Assembly (NCBI RefSeq): GCF_017876575.1
Contig: NZ_JAGIOE010000001.1
Coordinates: forward strand, 3,948,443 to 4,012,442
Origin: Paeniglutamicibacter psychrophenolicus
GTDB lineage: Bacteria > Actinomycetota > Actinomycetes > Actinomycetales > Micrococcaceae
Direction of reading: 5' to 3'
Length of the DNA stretch: 64,000 nucleotides
Shown: piece after piece, positions 17,191 through 26,933 of the stretch
Layout of the letters: each line of letters opens with the position of its first letter
Numbering within the stretch: the stretch's first letter is position 1
Made by a program: the position numbers and the translations under genes
Notes under the pieces: generated by a model
Seen by the model: the letters and a program-made list of their open reading frames with translations, nothing else
The model's database searches: none
What the model was told of the DNA's origin: nothing

Positions 17191-17664
17191 TTGAGCATTC
17201 TCCCACACGCAAATTCAGGCCTGGGGAATTGCCTGGCTCCTCGAACCGAATGCTGCGCTCGCCCAACCAGGAGCATCGTGCCAGTGATGTAACTCCGACC
17301 GCGGTCGACGGGTTGTTCGGTGTTGTTTCATGATTCGTGCCGACGAAGACCCTAACCTGTGAAGGAGCCACCCGAGTCCGTATATCGGAGTTCCCGGCGT
17401 CTTCACAGCGCAGTGTCCCGGTGGCCGGTACCGTTCCGACCCGACAGGAATATCTGGACCACCGCGCCCTGTCATTGGGGACCATCCCGTAGTCCCTTCA
17501 AACTACGGCAGGTCGGGGCTGGTGATTCGCTGGGTCGGCCCCATTCTCCGGCAATGCCGGGCTCGACAACGAGATAGCCGTGCAATGGTATCCGGCCACA
17601 AACAATCCCGGTGGCCCGGCGACCTACGCGTACAGAACGGCCTGCTTGGCACGTGCGCCCGAGC
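17191..17664. other. 474-nt region upstream of the hydrolase gene, no gene
   Basis: No coding sequence is supported. A small perfect hairpin, CCGTAGT (17487-17493) with ACTACGG (17502-17508), lies in the middle. The region must hold the hydrolase promoter and marks the right border of the lower-GC segment. No integrase, IR or att-like repeat was recognised. Confidence 0.5.
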
Positions 17665-18156
17665 CTATGCGCCTGGAACCTCTGGCATCTTGTGCCTGGC
17701 CAGCCACCACAGGCCGATCAGCGGCAGCACCAGCGGCACGTAGCCGTAGCCGGAACCGAAGTGCGACCACACCGCCGGATGGGCAAAGAGCGCGGGCAGC
17801 ACGAAGCTGAGCGTGCCCACCACCAGCACGCCGACCAGCTCGAAGAGCACCGCGTACCAGGAGAGCCTCCAGCTGCCGGGCTTCTTGGAGGCCAGCGCGA
17901 GGGTCGCGACGATGTACACGGCACCCGCCAGCGCGCTGAGCAGGTAGGCCAGCGGAGCCGCACCAAAATCCAGCAGGATCTGGTAGACGGCACGGACCGT
18001 GGCCGAGAGCGCCAGCACCCCGTACACGGCGATGATGATCCGGCCCAGGCCCGAGGATCGCCCGCCGTTGGAGCGCACCGGCTTGTTGCTGTCCTTGCGG
18101 TTCGCCGCATCCACGATGCGCGAACGCTTCACCGGATTTTTTCCTTGCTCGCTCAT
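17665..18156 (-). CDS. Small integral membrane protein, function unknown
   Basis: A 163-aa protein, MSEQGKNPVKRSRIVDAANRK..., with a polar basic N terminus of about 45 residues and then four hydrophobic segments (IIIAVYGVLALSATVRAVY; LAYLLSALAGAVYIVATLAL; VLFELVGVLVVGTLSFVLPAL; VPLVLPLIGLWWLA). The ATG at 18154-18156 overlaps the stop of the upstream membrane gene as ATGA, so the two are co-translated. I recognise it only as a conserved actinobacterial membrane protein found near truB. No catalytic motif is visible. Confidence 0.75.
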   Translation of the reverse strand: MSEQGKNPVKRSRIVDAANRKDSNKPVRSNGGRSSGLGRIIIAVYGVLALSATVRAVYQILLDFGAAPLAYLLSALAGAVYIVATLALASKKPGSWRLSWYAVLFELVGVLVVGTLSFVLPALFAHPAVWSHFGSGYGYVPLVLPLIGLWWLARHKMPEVPGA

Positions 18157-18527
18157 GCCGGCAACACCCCGTCCCAAATCTGTTCCATCCTGTACAACAT
18201 GACAAAGACTATGGCCCCGGAGACCGCCAGCACGGTGTTGGACCACCGCGACTTGTCGGTCACCGCCCAGACGAAGGCCAGCACCGGGATCAGCAGCGCC
18301 GTGAGCAGGTAGCCCCAGAACTCCCATGGCTCCCCGTTGACCGTCTGTCCCCCGGCCTGCCGAATCGCCGCGGCGATCCCGTAGACCACCAGGAACACCT
18401 CCAGCAGCGCGACCGCCACCAACGCGAAGTCATCCGGGTAGGTGCGGATGATGGTGGCCAGCACGCCCAGCAGCACGGCCACGGCGCACAGGATGGCACC
18501 GGCAATGAAGAATCCGTCAACGATCAC
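18153..18527 (-). CDS. Small integral membrane protein, function unknown
   Basis: A 124-aa protein made almost entirely of four hydrophobic helices (MIVDGFFIAGAILCAVAVLL..., LVAVALLEVFLVVYGIAAAI, WGYLLTALLIPVLAFVWAV, NTVLAVSGAIVFVMLY). It is first of a two-gene unit with the protein downstream (ATGA overlap). Lying just after truB (53-nt gap, same strand), it may be expressed from the truB promoter. No function can be assigned. Confidence 0.75.
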   Translation of the reverse strand: MIVDGFFIAGAILCAVAVLLGVLATIIRTYPDDFALVAVALLEVFLVVYGIAAAIRQAGGQTVNGEPWEFWGYLLTALLIPVLAFVWAVTDKSRWSNTVLAVSGAIVFVMLYRMEQIWDGVLPA

Positions 18528-18580
18528 GGCGGAAGTTACCCCTTAAAAGTCATTCGTTCACACACGGGTGCGCTGCCAAG

Positions 18581-19492
18581 CTAGGAAGCGGTGGCGAACA
18601 CGAGCTCGGGCTTGGCTTCCTTGCCCTTGTTCTTCAGCAGCGCCACCAGGGTCCCGTCGGGGGCGAAGGCCGCCGTCATTTCCTCGGTCTCGTTCGCGCT
18701 GATCCGGCGGCCGAACGAGAGCTCGGAGCGTTCGTGCTCGCTCAAGTCCCGGCGGGTGAACAGCGCGTCGGCTGCCAGTTCCAGCGGCAGGTACTCGAAG
18801 TCCTTGGCCAGCTGCTCCAGCGTCCGGGCCCGATCCAGCGTGTAGGGCCCGACCTCGGTGCGGCGCAGAGCGGTCAGGTGACCGCCCACTGCCAGGTCCT
18901 CGCCCAGGTCGCGGGCCAGTGCCCGGATGTAGGTGCCCGAGGAGCACTCGACGGTCACGTCGATGTCCTGGACCTTGCCGCCGCGTTCGCGGCGGATGTC
19001 GTGCACCTCGAAGCGGTGGATGGTCACCGGGCGGGAGGCAAGCTTCACGTCTTCCCCGGCGCGCACGCGGGCGTAGGCACGTTCGCCATTGACCTTGATG
19101 GCGCTCACGGAGGAGGGCACCTGCTCGATCGGGCCGGTGAGCTTGGCAATGGAGGCGCGGATCTGTTCCTCGGTGAGCGCGGCGGCGATCCGGGTCTGCA
19201 CGATCTCGCCCTCGGCGTCGTCGGTGATCGTCGATTCACCCAGGCGGATGGTGGCGGTGTAGGTCTTGTTGGCGCCCACGATGTAGGTCAGCAGGCGGGT
19301 GGCCTTGTTGATGCCCAGCACCAGCACGCCGGTGGCCATCGGGTCCAAGGTGCCCGCGTGCCCGACCTTGCGGGTCCCCGCCAGCCGGCGCGTGCGCCCG
19401 ACCACGTCATGGCTCGTCCAACCCTGCGGTTTGTCGACGATGACCAGGCCTGAGCCGATGGCTTGGGTGGGGTTCTCCGGGGCAGTTTTCAC
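18581..19492 (-). CDS. truB: tRNA pseudouridine(55) synthase
   Basis: A 303-aa enzyme that makes pseudouridine 55 in the T-loop of tRNAs. SGLVIVDKPQGWTSHDVV, then KVGHAGTLDPMATGVLVLG with the catalytic Asp50, followed by RLLTYIVGANKTYTATIRLG and GTYIRALARDLGEDLAVGGHL. The C-terminal part (RTLEQLAKDFEYLPLELAADALF) is typical of actinobacterial TruB. I chose GTG 19490-19492 with GGAGGGC before it; the frame extends to 19573 with a low-complexity basic leader (GKKPPANRP), an alternative start. Confidence 0.94.
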   Translation of the reverse strand: MKTAPENPTQAIGSGLVIVDKPQGWTSHDVVGRTRRLAGTRKVGHAGTLDPMATGVLVLGINKATRLLTYIVGANKTYTATIRLGESTITDDAEGEIVQTRIAAALTEEQIRASIAKLTGPIEQVPSSVSAIKVNGERAYARVRAGEDVKLASRPVTIHRFEVHDIRRERGGKVQDIDVTVECSSGTYIRALARDLGEDLAVGGHLTALRRTEVGPYTLDRARTLEQLAKDFEYLPLELAADALFTRRDLSEHERSELSFGRRISANETEEMTAAFAPDGTLVALLKNKGKEAKPELVFATAS

Positions 19493-19626
19493 GCCCTCCA
19501 GTATAGGCCGGTTCGCTGGGGGCTTTTTCCCCCCGGTTCTTCCGCGGGCCTCGGATTTCCGGCCGGCAGGCACGAGCGGTCAGCCGTTGCGTTCCCGGCC
19601 CCATATGGCGATCACTCGAGATGCCA

Positions 19627-19656
19627 TTGACTTGCCTTGGGCCCGGCTCCTACGGT
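19627..19656 (+). promoter_or_regulatory. Possible promoter of the MFS gene
   Basis: TTGACT (19627-19632) and TACGGT (19651-19656) are separated by 18 nt and lie 38 nt before the chosen start codon. The match to a sigma70-type promoter is reasonable at -35 and poor at -10. Confidence 0.3.
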
Positions 19657-19694
19657 CGGGGCAAGGGATGCCAAGGCCAAAGGGGATGAAGATC

Positions 19695-21146
19695 ATGAGC
19701 AGGCATGAACGAATCGTGCTTTTGGTGGCCATCCTGTCTTCCTTCGTTGCCTTCCTTGACGGCTCGATCGTCAACGTGGCGCTGCCTGCCATCGCCCGGG
19801 AACTGGGCGGTGGCATCACCACCCAGCAGTGGGTGCTTGACGGCTACCTGCTCACGCTCGGGTCCCTGATCATGGTCGCCGGAAGCCTGTCGGACATCTT
19901 CGGGCGGGTGCGGATCCTGCGCACCGGGCTCATCCTTTTCGGCATCGCCTCGCTCTTGTGCACCGTGGCACCGACCGGAGCCGTGCTGATCGGTGCCCGC
20001 CTGCTGCAGGGCGCCGCAGCGGCCCTGCTGGTCCCCAGTTCCCTGGCGCTGATCACCTCCACCTTCCCAAAGGGACCCCGGGCGGGCGCCATCGGAACCT
20101 GGACCGGGTGGACCGGCACCGCGTTCGTTGCAGGTCCCCTGCTTGGCGGCCTGCTCGTGGACACCGTCTCCTGGCGGCTGGTCTTTGCCATCAATGTCCT
20201 TCCCATCGCCGCCACCCTGGTCTTGTTGGCGAGGCTGCACGACCCGGTGCGGACCGAAGCCCGGACGCCGATCGATTTTCCCGGTGCCCTGCTGGTGGCC
20301 TTCGGGCTCGCCGGGACGGTCTTTGCCCTGATCTTCCAGGCCGGGCCCGGCTGGGCGCACCCCATGGTCTACCTGCCCTTCGCGCTGGGATTGCTGTGCC
20401 TGGCCGCGTTCATTTGGCGCGAGGCGCGGGCGAGGCATCCCATGATGCCGCTGCACCTGTTCCGCGAACGGAACTTCGGCATCGGGAACCTGGCCACCGC
20501 GGCGTTCTATGCCGGCATCTCGCTGGGAACCTTCATCATCCCGGTCTTCCTGCAGGAGGCCGCAGGCTTCACCGCCTTTGCCGCCGGGCTGGCAACGATC
20601 CCGCTGACGCTCATGTCCCTGGCGCTGTCGGCGCTCTTCGGGACGCTGGCTGGCAAGTACGGCCCGCGGCTGTTCATGTCCGTGGGGCCGGTGCTCGCAG
20701 GAACGGGCTTCGCGCTGATGCTTTTCGCCTCGGACCCGCTGGACTACTGGTGGCAGATCCTGCCGGGCGTCGTGGTCTTCGGGCTGGGCCTGGCGGTGAC
20801 GGTTGCCCCGCTGACCGCCGCGATCCTCGGTGCCATCGACCCGGCGCAGAGCGGCATCGGGTCGGCCATCAACAACGCGGTGTCCCGGGTCGCCGGGCTG
20901 CTCGCGATTGCCGCGGTGGGGCTGGTCACCGGACCGGTGCTGGACACCGCCGCCTTCCACCGGGTGGTGATGGTGACCGCCGTGCTCATGCTGGTCTCCG
21001 GCGTCGTCTCGGCCCTGGGCATCAGCAACAAGCTGCACGCCGGCGCACCGCCCGTCCCGCCCGAGGCCACCGCCGCGTGCCACGACCGCATCGTCTCCCA
21101 CGGGTTGGACGGGGACGGCCAAGAGCGCGGGCTCCAGCCCACCTGA
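19695..21146 (+). CDS. MFS drug exporter, DHA2 (EmrB/QacA) type
   Basis: A 483-aa membrane protein with the DHA2 signature: FLDGSIVNVALPAIARELGG in helix 1, QQWVLDGYLLTLGSLIMVAG, then SDIFGRVRILRTGL in the first cytoplasmic loop and GPLLGGLLVDTVSWRLVFAINV (motif C and following). About 14 hydrophobic segments are present. Such proteins export drugs or metabolites using the proton gradient; the substrate is unknown. ATG 19695 is preceded by AAGGGG; another ATG lies nine bases upstream. It diverges from truB. The C terminus after LGISNKLHAG is hydrophilic and unlikely to be structured. Confidence 0.88.
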   Translation: MSRHERIVLLVAILSSFVAFLDGSIVNVALPAIARELGGGITTQQWVLDGYLLTLGSLIMVAGSLSDIFGRVRILRTGLILFGIASLLCTVAPTGAVLIGARLLQGAAAALLVPSSLALITSTFPKGPRAGAIGTWTGWTGTAFVAGPLLGGLLVDTVSWRLVFAINVLPIAATLVLLARLHDPVRTEARTPIDFPGALLVAFGLAGTVFALIFQAGPGWAHPMVYLPFALGLLCLAAFIWREARARHPMMPLHLFRERNFGIGNLATAAFYAGISLGTFIIPVFLQEAAGFTAFAAGLATIPLTLMSLALSALFGTLAGKYGPRLFMSVGPVLAGTGFALMLFASDPLDYWWQILPGVVVFGLGLAVTVAPLTAAILGAIDPAQSGIGSAINNAVSRVAGLLAIAAVGLVTGPVLDTAAFHRVVMVTAVLMLVSGVVSALGISNKLHAGAPPVPPEATAACHDRIVSHGLDGDGQERGLQPT

Positions 21147-21569
21147 TATTGCCGTTGGATCGGTGCCCGACTCCAACTCGGCGCATGTCCTGCACCAAGG
21201 CCTCCATGACAAATCAAATACTGGAGTCATCGCTTCCCATGCCAATAACGTGTGGGGCATGCTTTCCATTGACTTCCCTACATGCGCGCCATAGCCTTCT
21301 GACTATCTGGCCACGGCCGGATCACTCGTGTCGGGCAAGGCGCAACTGGGGGCGCCGACGCCCTCGTCACCGTTTTCACGGCATCCACTCGTTAGTTTCT
21401 TCATCGGCGTCACTCGCCTGCCATTGATGTTTTCTTGCACCACCAATTTCCGGCAGCGGCCATCGGGTCGTTGCCTTGGGCCATGTCGCGTGATGAGACG
21501 AGTCAGTTCAACAGTTCACGTGCCGCTTGCATGCGGCGCTTCCAGTTCTCTTGACTAGGACACTCAACC
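21147..21569. other. 423-nt intergenic region before the ScyD-like gene
   Basis: No gene is supported. It is somewhat richer in AT than its flanks and presumably carries the promoter of the secreted protein gene. No terminator hairpin with a T-run was found after the MFS gene. Confidence 0.5.
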
Positions 21570-22667
21570 ATGAAGTTTCGCGTATTTGCGGCAGTAGTCG
21601 CAGCCTCGGCCATGACGGTGACGCTTTCCGTCGCACCTGCCCAGTCAGCCACCGCTCCGCCGTCCCCGGACATCACCAACGTCAAGCAGCTTGCAACGGG
21701 TCTTGGGGGACCGTTGAAGGTTGCCTTCGGGCCACACGGCAACGTCCTGGTGGCCGAGGCAATGACCGGAATGGTCTCCTCCATTTCGCCTTCCGGCAAC
21801 AAGACCGTGCTGGTCTCGGCGCCGGGACATGAAATCGCCGGTGTTTCCTACGGCAACAACACCACCTATTACTTCCAGAACGCGGGTTCCGAGGGCGGGG
21901 AGCCGCCTGCTCCGGGGCTCACCCCGGCGGTGCTGAAGACCATCGACCACAACGGCAAGGTCCGCACCATTACCGACATGGCGGAGTACGAAAGGACGCA
22001 CAACTCCGACGGCAATACCGTCTACGGGGTTCGCGACGCCTCGGCCAGCTGCCTGGCCCAGGCACCGGACCTGCAGTCCATGGGCGAGGAATTCTCCCAC
22101 CCGTACTCCAGCGTGCCGGCCCGCAACGGCCTGTACGTCGGTGATGCGGGCGCCAACGCGATCCTGCACGTGAACAACCAAGGCAAGGTCTCCCTGGTCA
22201 AGGCACTTCCCGCCGAGCCCATCACGATCACCGCGGCGGTCCAGGCGATCGCCGCCGAGATGGGCATGACGGTTCCCGATTGCATGCTCGGGCACACCTA
22301 CTGGGCCCAGCCTGTTCCCACCGACATCACCATCAAGGGCAACTGGCTGTACTACACGGTCCTGCCGGGGGTACCGGGTGAATCCCTGTCCGTGGGCAAG
22401 GTCTACAAGATGAACCTGCTGACCAAGAAGACCCAGGTCGTTGCCACCGGGCTCAATGCCCCCACCGGCGTCGCACTGGACCACATGGGCAACGTCTACG
22501 TGGCCGAGCTCTTCGGCGGCGGCGTCGCCAAGATCGTCAACGGCCACGCCACGACGGTCCTGCCCGCGGGCCTGGCAGCAGACATCGCGATCCAGAACAA
22601 CAAGATGATCGTCAGCACCATGGTCCTGACACCCTCCGGATCGGTGGTGACCGCCACCATCAAGTAG
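21570..22667 (+). CDS. Secreted ScyD/ScyE-family beta-propeller protein
   Basis: A 365-aa exported protein. The signal peptide runs from MKFRVFAAVVAASAMTVTLS to about AQSA (residue 27). The mature part has NHL/propeller-type repeats: LGGPLKVAFGPHGNVLVAEA, GLYVGDAGANAILHVNNQGK, LNAPTGVALDHMGNVYVAELFGGGVAKIVNG. This matches the ScyD/ScyE family, named after cyanobacterial scytonemin cluster proteins but widespread in actinobacteria, where the role is unknown. It stands alone and ends in a strong bidirectional terminator shared with rbfA. Confidence 0.85.
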   Translation: MKFRVFAAVVAASAMTVTLSVAPAQSATAPPSPDITNVKQLATGLGGPLKVAFGPHGNVLVAEAMTGMVSSISPSGNKTVLVSAPGHEIAGVSYGNNTTYYFQNAGSEGGEPPAPGLTPAVLKTIDHNGKVRTITDMAEYERTHNSDGNTVYGVRDASASCLAQAPDLQSMGEEFSHPYSSVPARNGLYVGDAGANAILHVNNQGKVSLVKALPAEPITITAAVQAIAAEMGMTVPDCMLGHTYWAQPVPTDITIKGNWLYYTVLPGVPGESLSVGKVYKMNLLTKKTQVVATGLNAPTGVALDHMGNVYVAELFGGGVAKIVNGHATTVLPAGLAADIAIQNNKMIVSTMVLTPSGSVVTATIK

Positions 22668-22699
22668 CACCACGGCCGCAGCCTTGCTCGCCGAACGCA

Positions 22700-22749
22700 G
22701 AAACCCCGCAACAGGCCCCTGGTTTTCCAGGATCCCGTTGCGGGGTTTC
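22700..22749. terminator. Bidirectional terminator between the ScyD-like gene and rbfA
   Basis: GAAACCCCGCAAC (22700-22712) pairs with GTTGCGGGGTTTC (22737-22749), a perfect 13-bp stem with a 24-nt loop. T-rich sequence follows in both directions. Confidence 0.85.
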
Positions 22750-22783
22750 TTGCTGCCCGGGGAACCGGGCGCAAGGGCAACGA

Positions 22784-23221
22784 CTAGGCGTCGTCCTCTT
22801 CTTCTTCGTCACGCTTGTACGGGTCGGCGTCGCCGGCGAAGGTCTTGCCTTCGGCCAGCGCGGCAACCTCGGCGTCCTTGGCCTTGGCAACCCGAAGCAG
22901 CGCCTCGAGGTTCGAGGCGTTGACCGGGATTTCGTCTGCGACGAATTCCAGGGTCGGGGTCAGGCGAACTGTCACGTTCTTGCCGACCTCCTTGCGCAGG
23001 ACGCCCTTGGACTTCGCCAGGGCGGCTGCTGCATCGGCCTTGGCTTCGTCGTCGCCAAAGACCGTGTAGTAGATGGTGGCGTGCTGCAGGTCGTTGGTCA
23101 CCCGTGCGTCGGTGACCGTGATGGCCTCCACGCGGGGATCCTTCACGGCCTTGCCCAGTGCCTGGGCTACAACCACCTTGATGCGTTGGGCTAGCTTTGC
23201 GGCGCGAGCCGAATCAGCCAT
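22784..23221 (-). CDS. rbfA: 30S ribosome-binding factor A
   Basis: A 145-aa protein that assists late maturation of the 16S rRNA 5' end. It shows DSARAAKLAQRIKVVVAQAL at the start, VKDPRVEAITVTDARVTNDLQHATIYYTVFG in the KH-like core, and LRKEVGKNVTVRLTPTLEFVAD. The tail is acidic (DEEEEDDA), common in actinobacterial RbfA. The start ATG 23219-23221 follows GGAGTGATC. It lies downstream of infB on the same strand, with a strong hairpin in the gap. Confidence 0.95.
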   Translation of the reverse strand: MADSARAAKLAQRIKVVVAQALGKAVKDPRVEAITVTDARVTNDLQHATIYYTVFGDDEAKADAAAALAKSKGVLRKEVGKNVTVRLTPTLEFVADEIPVNASNLEALLRVAKAKDAEVAALAEGKTFAGDADPYKRDEEEEDDA

Positions 23222-23278
23222 GATCACTCCTTCTGTTGACACGTTTGCGGAACTACGAGGTAATGCGGTTGACGGCAA

Positions 23279-23305
23279 GGGCCGCAGCCTTTTGGGCTGC
23301 GGCCC
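23279..23305 (-). terminator. GC hairpin between infB and rbfA
   Basis: GGGCCGCAGCC (23279-23289) pairs perfectly with GGCTGCGGCCC (23295-23305) across a 5-nt loop. There is no T-run in the infB direction, so it may be a partial terminator, a processing site or an attenuator. Confidence 0.6.
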
Positions 23306-23334
23306 CCACCGTCAGGGTCTATGCCTTTTAGGGC

Positions 23335-26205
23335 TTAGACGCGGGGCTTTTCACGCATCTCGTAGGTTTCGATCGTGTCGCCGTCCTTGACGTCGTTGAA
23401 CGAGCCCAGGCCGATACCACACTCGAAGCCCTCGCGGACCTCCGTGGCGTCGTCCTTGAACCGCTTGAGCGAGTCCACCGTCAGGCCCTCGCCGATGACC
23501 TTGCCATCGCGCAGGACGCGTGCCTTGGTGTTTCGGCGGATGGTGCCCGAGCGAACGATCGAGCCGGCAATGTTGCCGAACTTCGATGAACGGAAGACCT
23601 CGCGGACCTCCGCGGTGCCCAGCTGGGCTTCCTCGTACTCCGGCTTGAGCATGCCCTTGAGAGCCAGCTCGATGTCATCGATTGCACCGTAGATGACCGA
23701 GTAGAAGCGCATGTCGACGCCTTCCTTGTCGGCCATTTCGGCAACGCGCTCAGCAGGCTTGACGTTGAAGCCAATGATGATCGCGTTGTCAACGGTTGCA
23801 AGGTTGACGTCGTTCTGGGTGATTGCGCCCACGCCGCGGTGGATGACGCGCAGCTGCACGCCTTCTCCCACGTCGATCTTGAGCAGCGAATCTTCCAGGG
23901 CTTCCACGGCACCGGAAACGTCACCCTTGAGGATGAGGTTGAGGGTGTCGATCTTGCCGTCGGCAACGGCCTGGTCGAAGTCTTCCAGGGTGATGCGCTT
24001 GCGACGCTTGGCCAGGGCCGCGTTGCGGTCCGCGGCTTCGCGCTTCTCGGCGATCTGGCGAGCGGTGCGCTCGTCGTCGGTCACCAGGAAGGTGTCGCCT
24101 GCACGCGGCACCGAGGACAGGCCAAGGACCTGGACCGGGCGCGACGGGAGTGCAACGTCGAGGTTCTCGCCGTTCTCGTCGAACATGGCACGCACACGAC
24201 CGTGTGCGGTACCGGCAACGATGGTGTCGCCGACGGCCAGGGTACCGGACTGGACCAGCACGGTTGCCACGGCGCCGCGACCCTTGTCGAGGTTCGCTTC
24301 GATGGCAATGCCTCGGGCGTCCTTGTCCGGGTTGGCACGCATGTCCAACGCGGCATCGGCGGTCAACAGCACTGCGTCAAGCAGCTCGTCGATACCGAGC
24401 TTCCGCAGTGCAGAGACCTCGATGAACATGGTGTCGCCACCGTATTCCTCCGGAACCAGGCCGTATTCGGCCAGCTGGCCCTTGACCTTGTCAGGGTTCG
24501 CGGCTTCCTTGTCGATCTTGTTCACTGCCACGACAACCGGAACACCGGCGGCCTTGGCGTGGTTGAGCGCCTCAACGGTCTGCGGCATGACGCCGTCATC
24601 CGCTGCAACAACCAACACGGCGATGTCGGTGACCTTGGCACCACGTGCACGCATGGCGGTGAACGCCTCGTGGCCCGGGGTGTCAATGAAGGTGATCGCA
24701 CGATCGATTTCCTCGTGCATGTGGTGGATCTGGTACGCACCGATGTGCTGGGTGATGCCGCCGGCTTCGCCCTCGATGACGTTCGACTTGCGGATCGCGT
24801 CGAGCAAGCGGGTCTTACCATGGTCAACGTGACCCATGATGGTGACCACCGGCGGACGTGCCTCAAGCATCTCGTCGGTCTCGGCCTCGAGTTCGGCGTC
24901 GAAGTCGATCGAGAACGAGGCGAGCAGTTCGCGCTCTTCGTCTTCGGGGGACACGACGGTGACGACGTAGCCGAGCTCGGCACCCAAGACGTCAAAGGTT
25001 GCCTCATCCAGGGACTGGGTGGCGGTGGCCATTTCTCCCAGGTGGAAGAGCACCGTGACAAGAGCTGCCGGGTTTGCGTTGATCTTGTCGGCGAAGTCGG
25101 TGATCGACGAGCCACGACGGAGGCGGACCTCGGTCGTGCCGTTGCCGCGGGGCACACTGACGCCGCCGAGGCTCGGAGCGCTCATCTGCTCAAGTTCCTG
25201 GCGCTTTGCGCGCTTGGACTTGCGCTGCTTGCCGCGGCCTGCGCCGCCCTTGCCGAAGGCACCCTGGGTTCCACCGCGACCGCGGTTCGGACCGCCGCCG
25301 CCCTTGTAACCGCCGCCGCCGCCGGCTGCTCCCGGAGCTCCGCCGGCGCCTGGTGCGCCACCCGGACGTGCCGGGCCGCCACGGCCCGGACCACCCGGAC
25401 GTGCACCGGCCGGAGCCGGACGTTCGGTGCGGTTGGGCATCATGCCGGGAGTAGCGCGAGCGCCTCCCGGGGTGCGCGGACCTGCGCCTGCGGGGCGCGG
25501 TCCACCGGCACCGGCCGGACGGGGGCCGCCTGCACCGGCTGCCGGGCGGGGACCGCCGGCGCCTGCTGCGGGACGGGGACCACCGGCACCGGCCGGGGGA
25601 CGCGGGCCGCCCGGGCGGGGACCGCCGGGACGGGGACCGCCTGCGCCGGGGCCGCCGGAGCGCATGCCCTGCTGGGATGCGAACGGGTTGTTGCCCGGAC
25701 GCGGGCCACCTGGCTTGGCACCCGGACGCGGGGCCGAAGCCGGGCGGTCCGAACGCTCGGTGCGCTCGGGGCGCGCGTTCTCACCGGCGGGGCGCATGCC
25801 CTGCTGGGAAGAGAACGGGTTGTTGCCCGGACGCGGTGCGCCGGGCTTGGCACCCGGACGCGGTGCGGCCGAGGCCGACGGTGCTGCTGCTTCGGCGGCC
25901 GGGGCCGGTGCTGCCGGGGCGGCTGGCGCCTCGGTTGCGGCCGGAGCTGCTGCCGGAGCCGGTGCCGGAACGGTGCCGGCCGGCTTCGGTGCGGCTGCGC
26001 CCGGGGTCACCGGGGCGGCCGGGGCTGCCTTGGGTGCTGCCGGGGCAGCGTTCGGGAACGCGGTGCGCAGCTTGCGCACGACCGGTGCCTCGATGGTTGA
26101 GGATGCGGAACGGACGAATTCGCCCATTTCCTGCAGTTTTGCAACTGCATCCTTTGAAGTGATTCCGAGCTCTTTGGCGAGCTCGTGTACGCGGACCTTA
26201 GCCAC
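23335..26205 (-). CDS. infB: Translation initiation factor IF-2
   Basis: A 956-aa GTPase that brings fMet-tRNA to the 30S P site. The N terminus [29 protein letters not shown] is the IF2-N domain. Residues 55 to about 330 are Ala/Pro/Gly-rich low complexity, and a unit of about 22 residues around [20 protein letters not shown] is repeated. The G domain starts near 455: [12 protein letters not shown] (G1), [12 protein letters not shown] (G3), NKIDK (G4). The C-terminal beta-barrel domains end in EKPRV. Start: GTG 26203-26205, with GGAG before it. The long linker is typical of actinobacteria. Confidence 0.97.
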   Translation of the reverse strand: MAKVRVHELAKELGITSKDAVAKLQEMGEFVRSASSTIEAPVVRKLRTAFPNAAPAAPKAAPAAPVTPGAAAPKPAGTVPAPAPAAAPAATEAPAAPAAPAPAAEAAAPSASAAPRPGAKPGAPRPGNNPFSSQQGMRPAGENARPERTERSDRPASAPRPGAKPGGPRPGNNPFASQQGMRSGGPGAGGPRPGGPRPGGPRPPAGAGGPRPAAGAGGPRPAAGAGGPRPAGAGGPRPAGAGPRTPGGARATPGMMPNRTERPAPAGARPGGPGRGGPARPGGAPGAGGAPGAAGGGGGYKGGGGPNRGRGGTQGAFGKGGAGRGKQRKSKRAKRQELEQMSAPSLGGVSVPRGNGTTEVRLRRGSSITDFADKINANPAALVTVLFHLGEMATATQSLDEATFDVLGAELGYVVTVVSPEDEERELLASFSIDFDAELEAETDEMLEARPPVVTIMGHVDHGKTRLLDAIRKSNVIEGEAGGITQHIGAYQIHHMHEEIDRAITFIDTPGHEAFTAMRARGAKVTDIAVLVVAADDGVMPQTVEALNHAKAAGVPVVVAVNKIDKEAANPDKVKGQLAEYGLVPEEYGGDTMFIEVSALRKLGIDELLDAVLLTADAALDMRANPDKDARGIAIEANLDKGRGAVATVLVQSGTLAVGDTIVAGTAHGRVRAMFDENGENLDVALPSRPVQVLGLSSVPRAGDTFLVTDDERTARQIAEKREAADRNAALAKRRKRITLEDFDQAVADGKIDTLNLILKGDVSGAVEALEDSLLKIDVGEGVQLRVIHRGVGAITQNDVNLATVDNAIIIGFNVKPAERVAEMADKEGVDMRFYSVIYGAIDDIELALKGMLKPEYEEAQLGTAEVREVFRSSKFGNIAGSIVRSGTIRRNTKARVLRDGKVIGEGLTVDSLKRFKDDATEVREGFECGIGLGSFNDVKDGDTIETYEMREKPRV

Positions 26206-26370
26206 ATTTCTCCTGTCTGAAGGTCCGCACCACTTCTTCTTACAAAGTTTTTGGCACGAACCAACGTTTGCTGTCTAGCCCAGCATCCAAAACGGATGCC
26301 ACAGGCGCTGCGACGCATAAGCGATTTGTCATCGTTAGGCGCTCATCGCTTGGAACTCATCGGGTTTCCA

Positions 26371-26700
26371 TCAGATTTCTGACCCGCTTTCAGGTTGGAC
26401 GTTTGTGAAGGCCGGTTTCCCAGGTTGGGTCCTGTCCTTGGCCCGCCGTTCCGCCACAAGTGAGGAGACATCCACGTTGGTCCGAAAGGACCGAGCGAAT
26501 GCCCCTCGTTGTACGGCACGTTGGGCACATTCCGGGTTGGGGTGCAGCCAAGCACCCCGCCCGGCGAGACGACGGGTCGGATCGGGCACCGGGACGGACT
26601 TGCCGTCCTTCGCCCTCAAGACCCAGCGCGTCAGCTGGTTCTGGTCCACCACGGTGCGGCAACCGATGCACGTGCGCTGCGGCTGTTGCTGCAATGACAC
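26371..26700 (-). CDS. ylxR: YlxR-family (DUF448) RNA-binding protein
   Basis: A 109-aa protein between nusA and infB, the standard place of ylxR. RTCIGCRTVV is the family opening; GRGAWLHPNPECAQRA and RGAFARSFRT follow. YlxR is a nucleoid/RNA-binding regulatory protein in other bacteria. The start is GTG 26698-26700, with GGAG about ten bases upstream. The C-terminal 20 residues are polar and variable. Confidence 0.88.
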   Translation of the reverse strand: MSLQQQPQRTCIGCRTVVDQNQLTRWVLRAKDGKSVPVPDPTRRLAGRGAWLHPNPECAQRAVQRGAFARSFRTNVDVSSLVAERRAKDRTQPGKPAFTNVQPESGSEI

Positions 26701-26821
26701 GTTGGTTCTTCTCCCGCATTCGATTTACCACTATGCATAGTGGACCACAGACAAGTCTAGCGCGTTTCGGCATTTCGTGGAGCGTGCCGTGGGACACGTA
26801 AACCTCGCTTCGAAGCCGATG

Positions 26822-26908
26822 GCCCGCAGGCCCTGCCGGGCAAGCAAAAGACCGTCGGCCCCCGGCCGGCCGGCTCCCCCGCTGGGGGGTGCCAACCGGC
26901 CTGCGGGC
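26822..26908 (-). terminator. Long GC-rich hairpin region between nusA and ylxR
   Basis: GCCCGCAGGCC (26822-26832) can pair with GGCCTGCGGGC (26898-26908). Inside lies a smaller CCCCC/GGGGG stem, and TTTTGC follows in the transcript direction. It lies 25 nt after the nusA stop and may be a leaky terminator or attenuator within the operon. Confidence 0.5.
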
Positions 26909-26933
26909 GCGACGGCCTGATGGCTGGATGCTG

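Noticed and set aside
17191-17664. Small genes upstream of the hydrolase
   Set aside because: Short frames on both strands show no ribosome sites, no hydrophobic or motif pattern, and codon use unlike real genes nearby.
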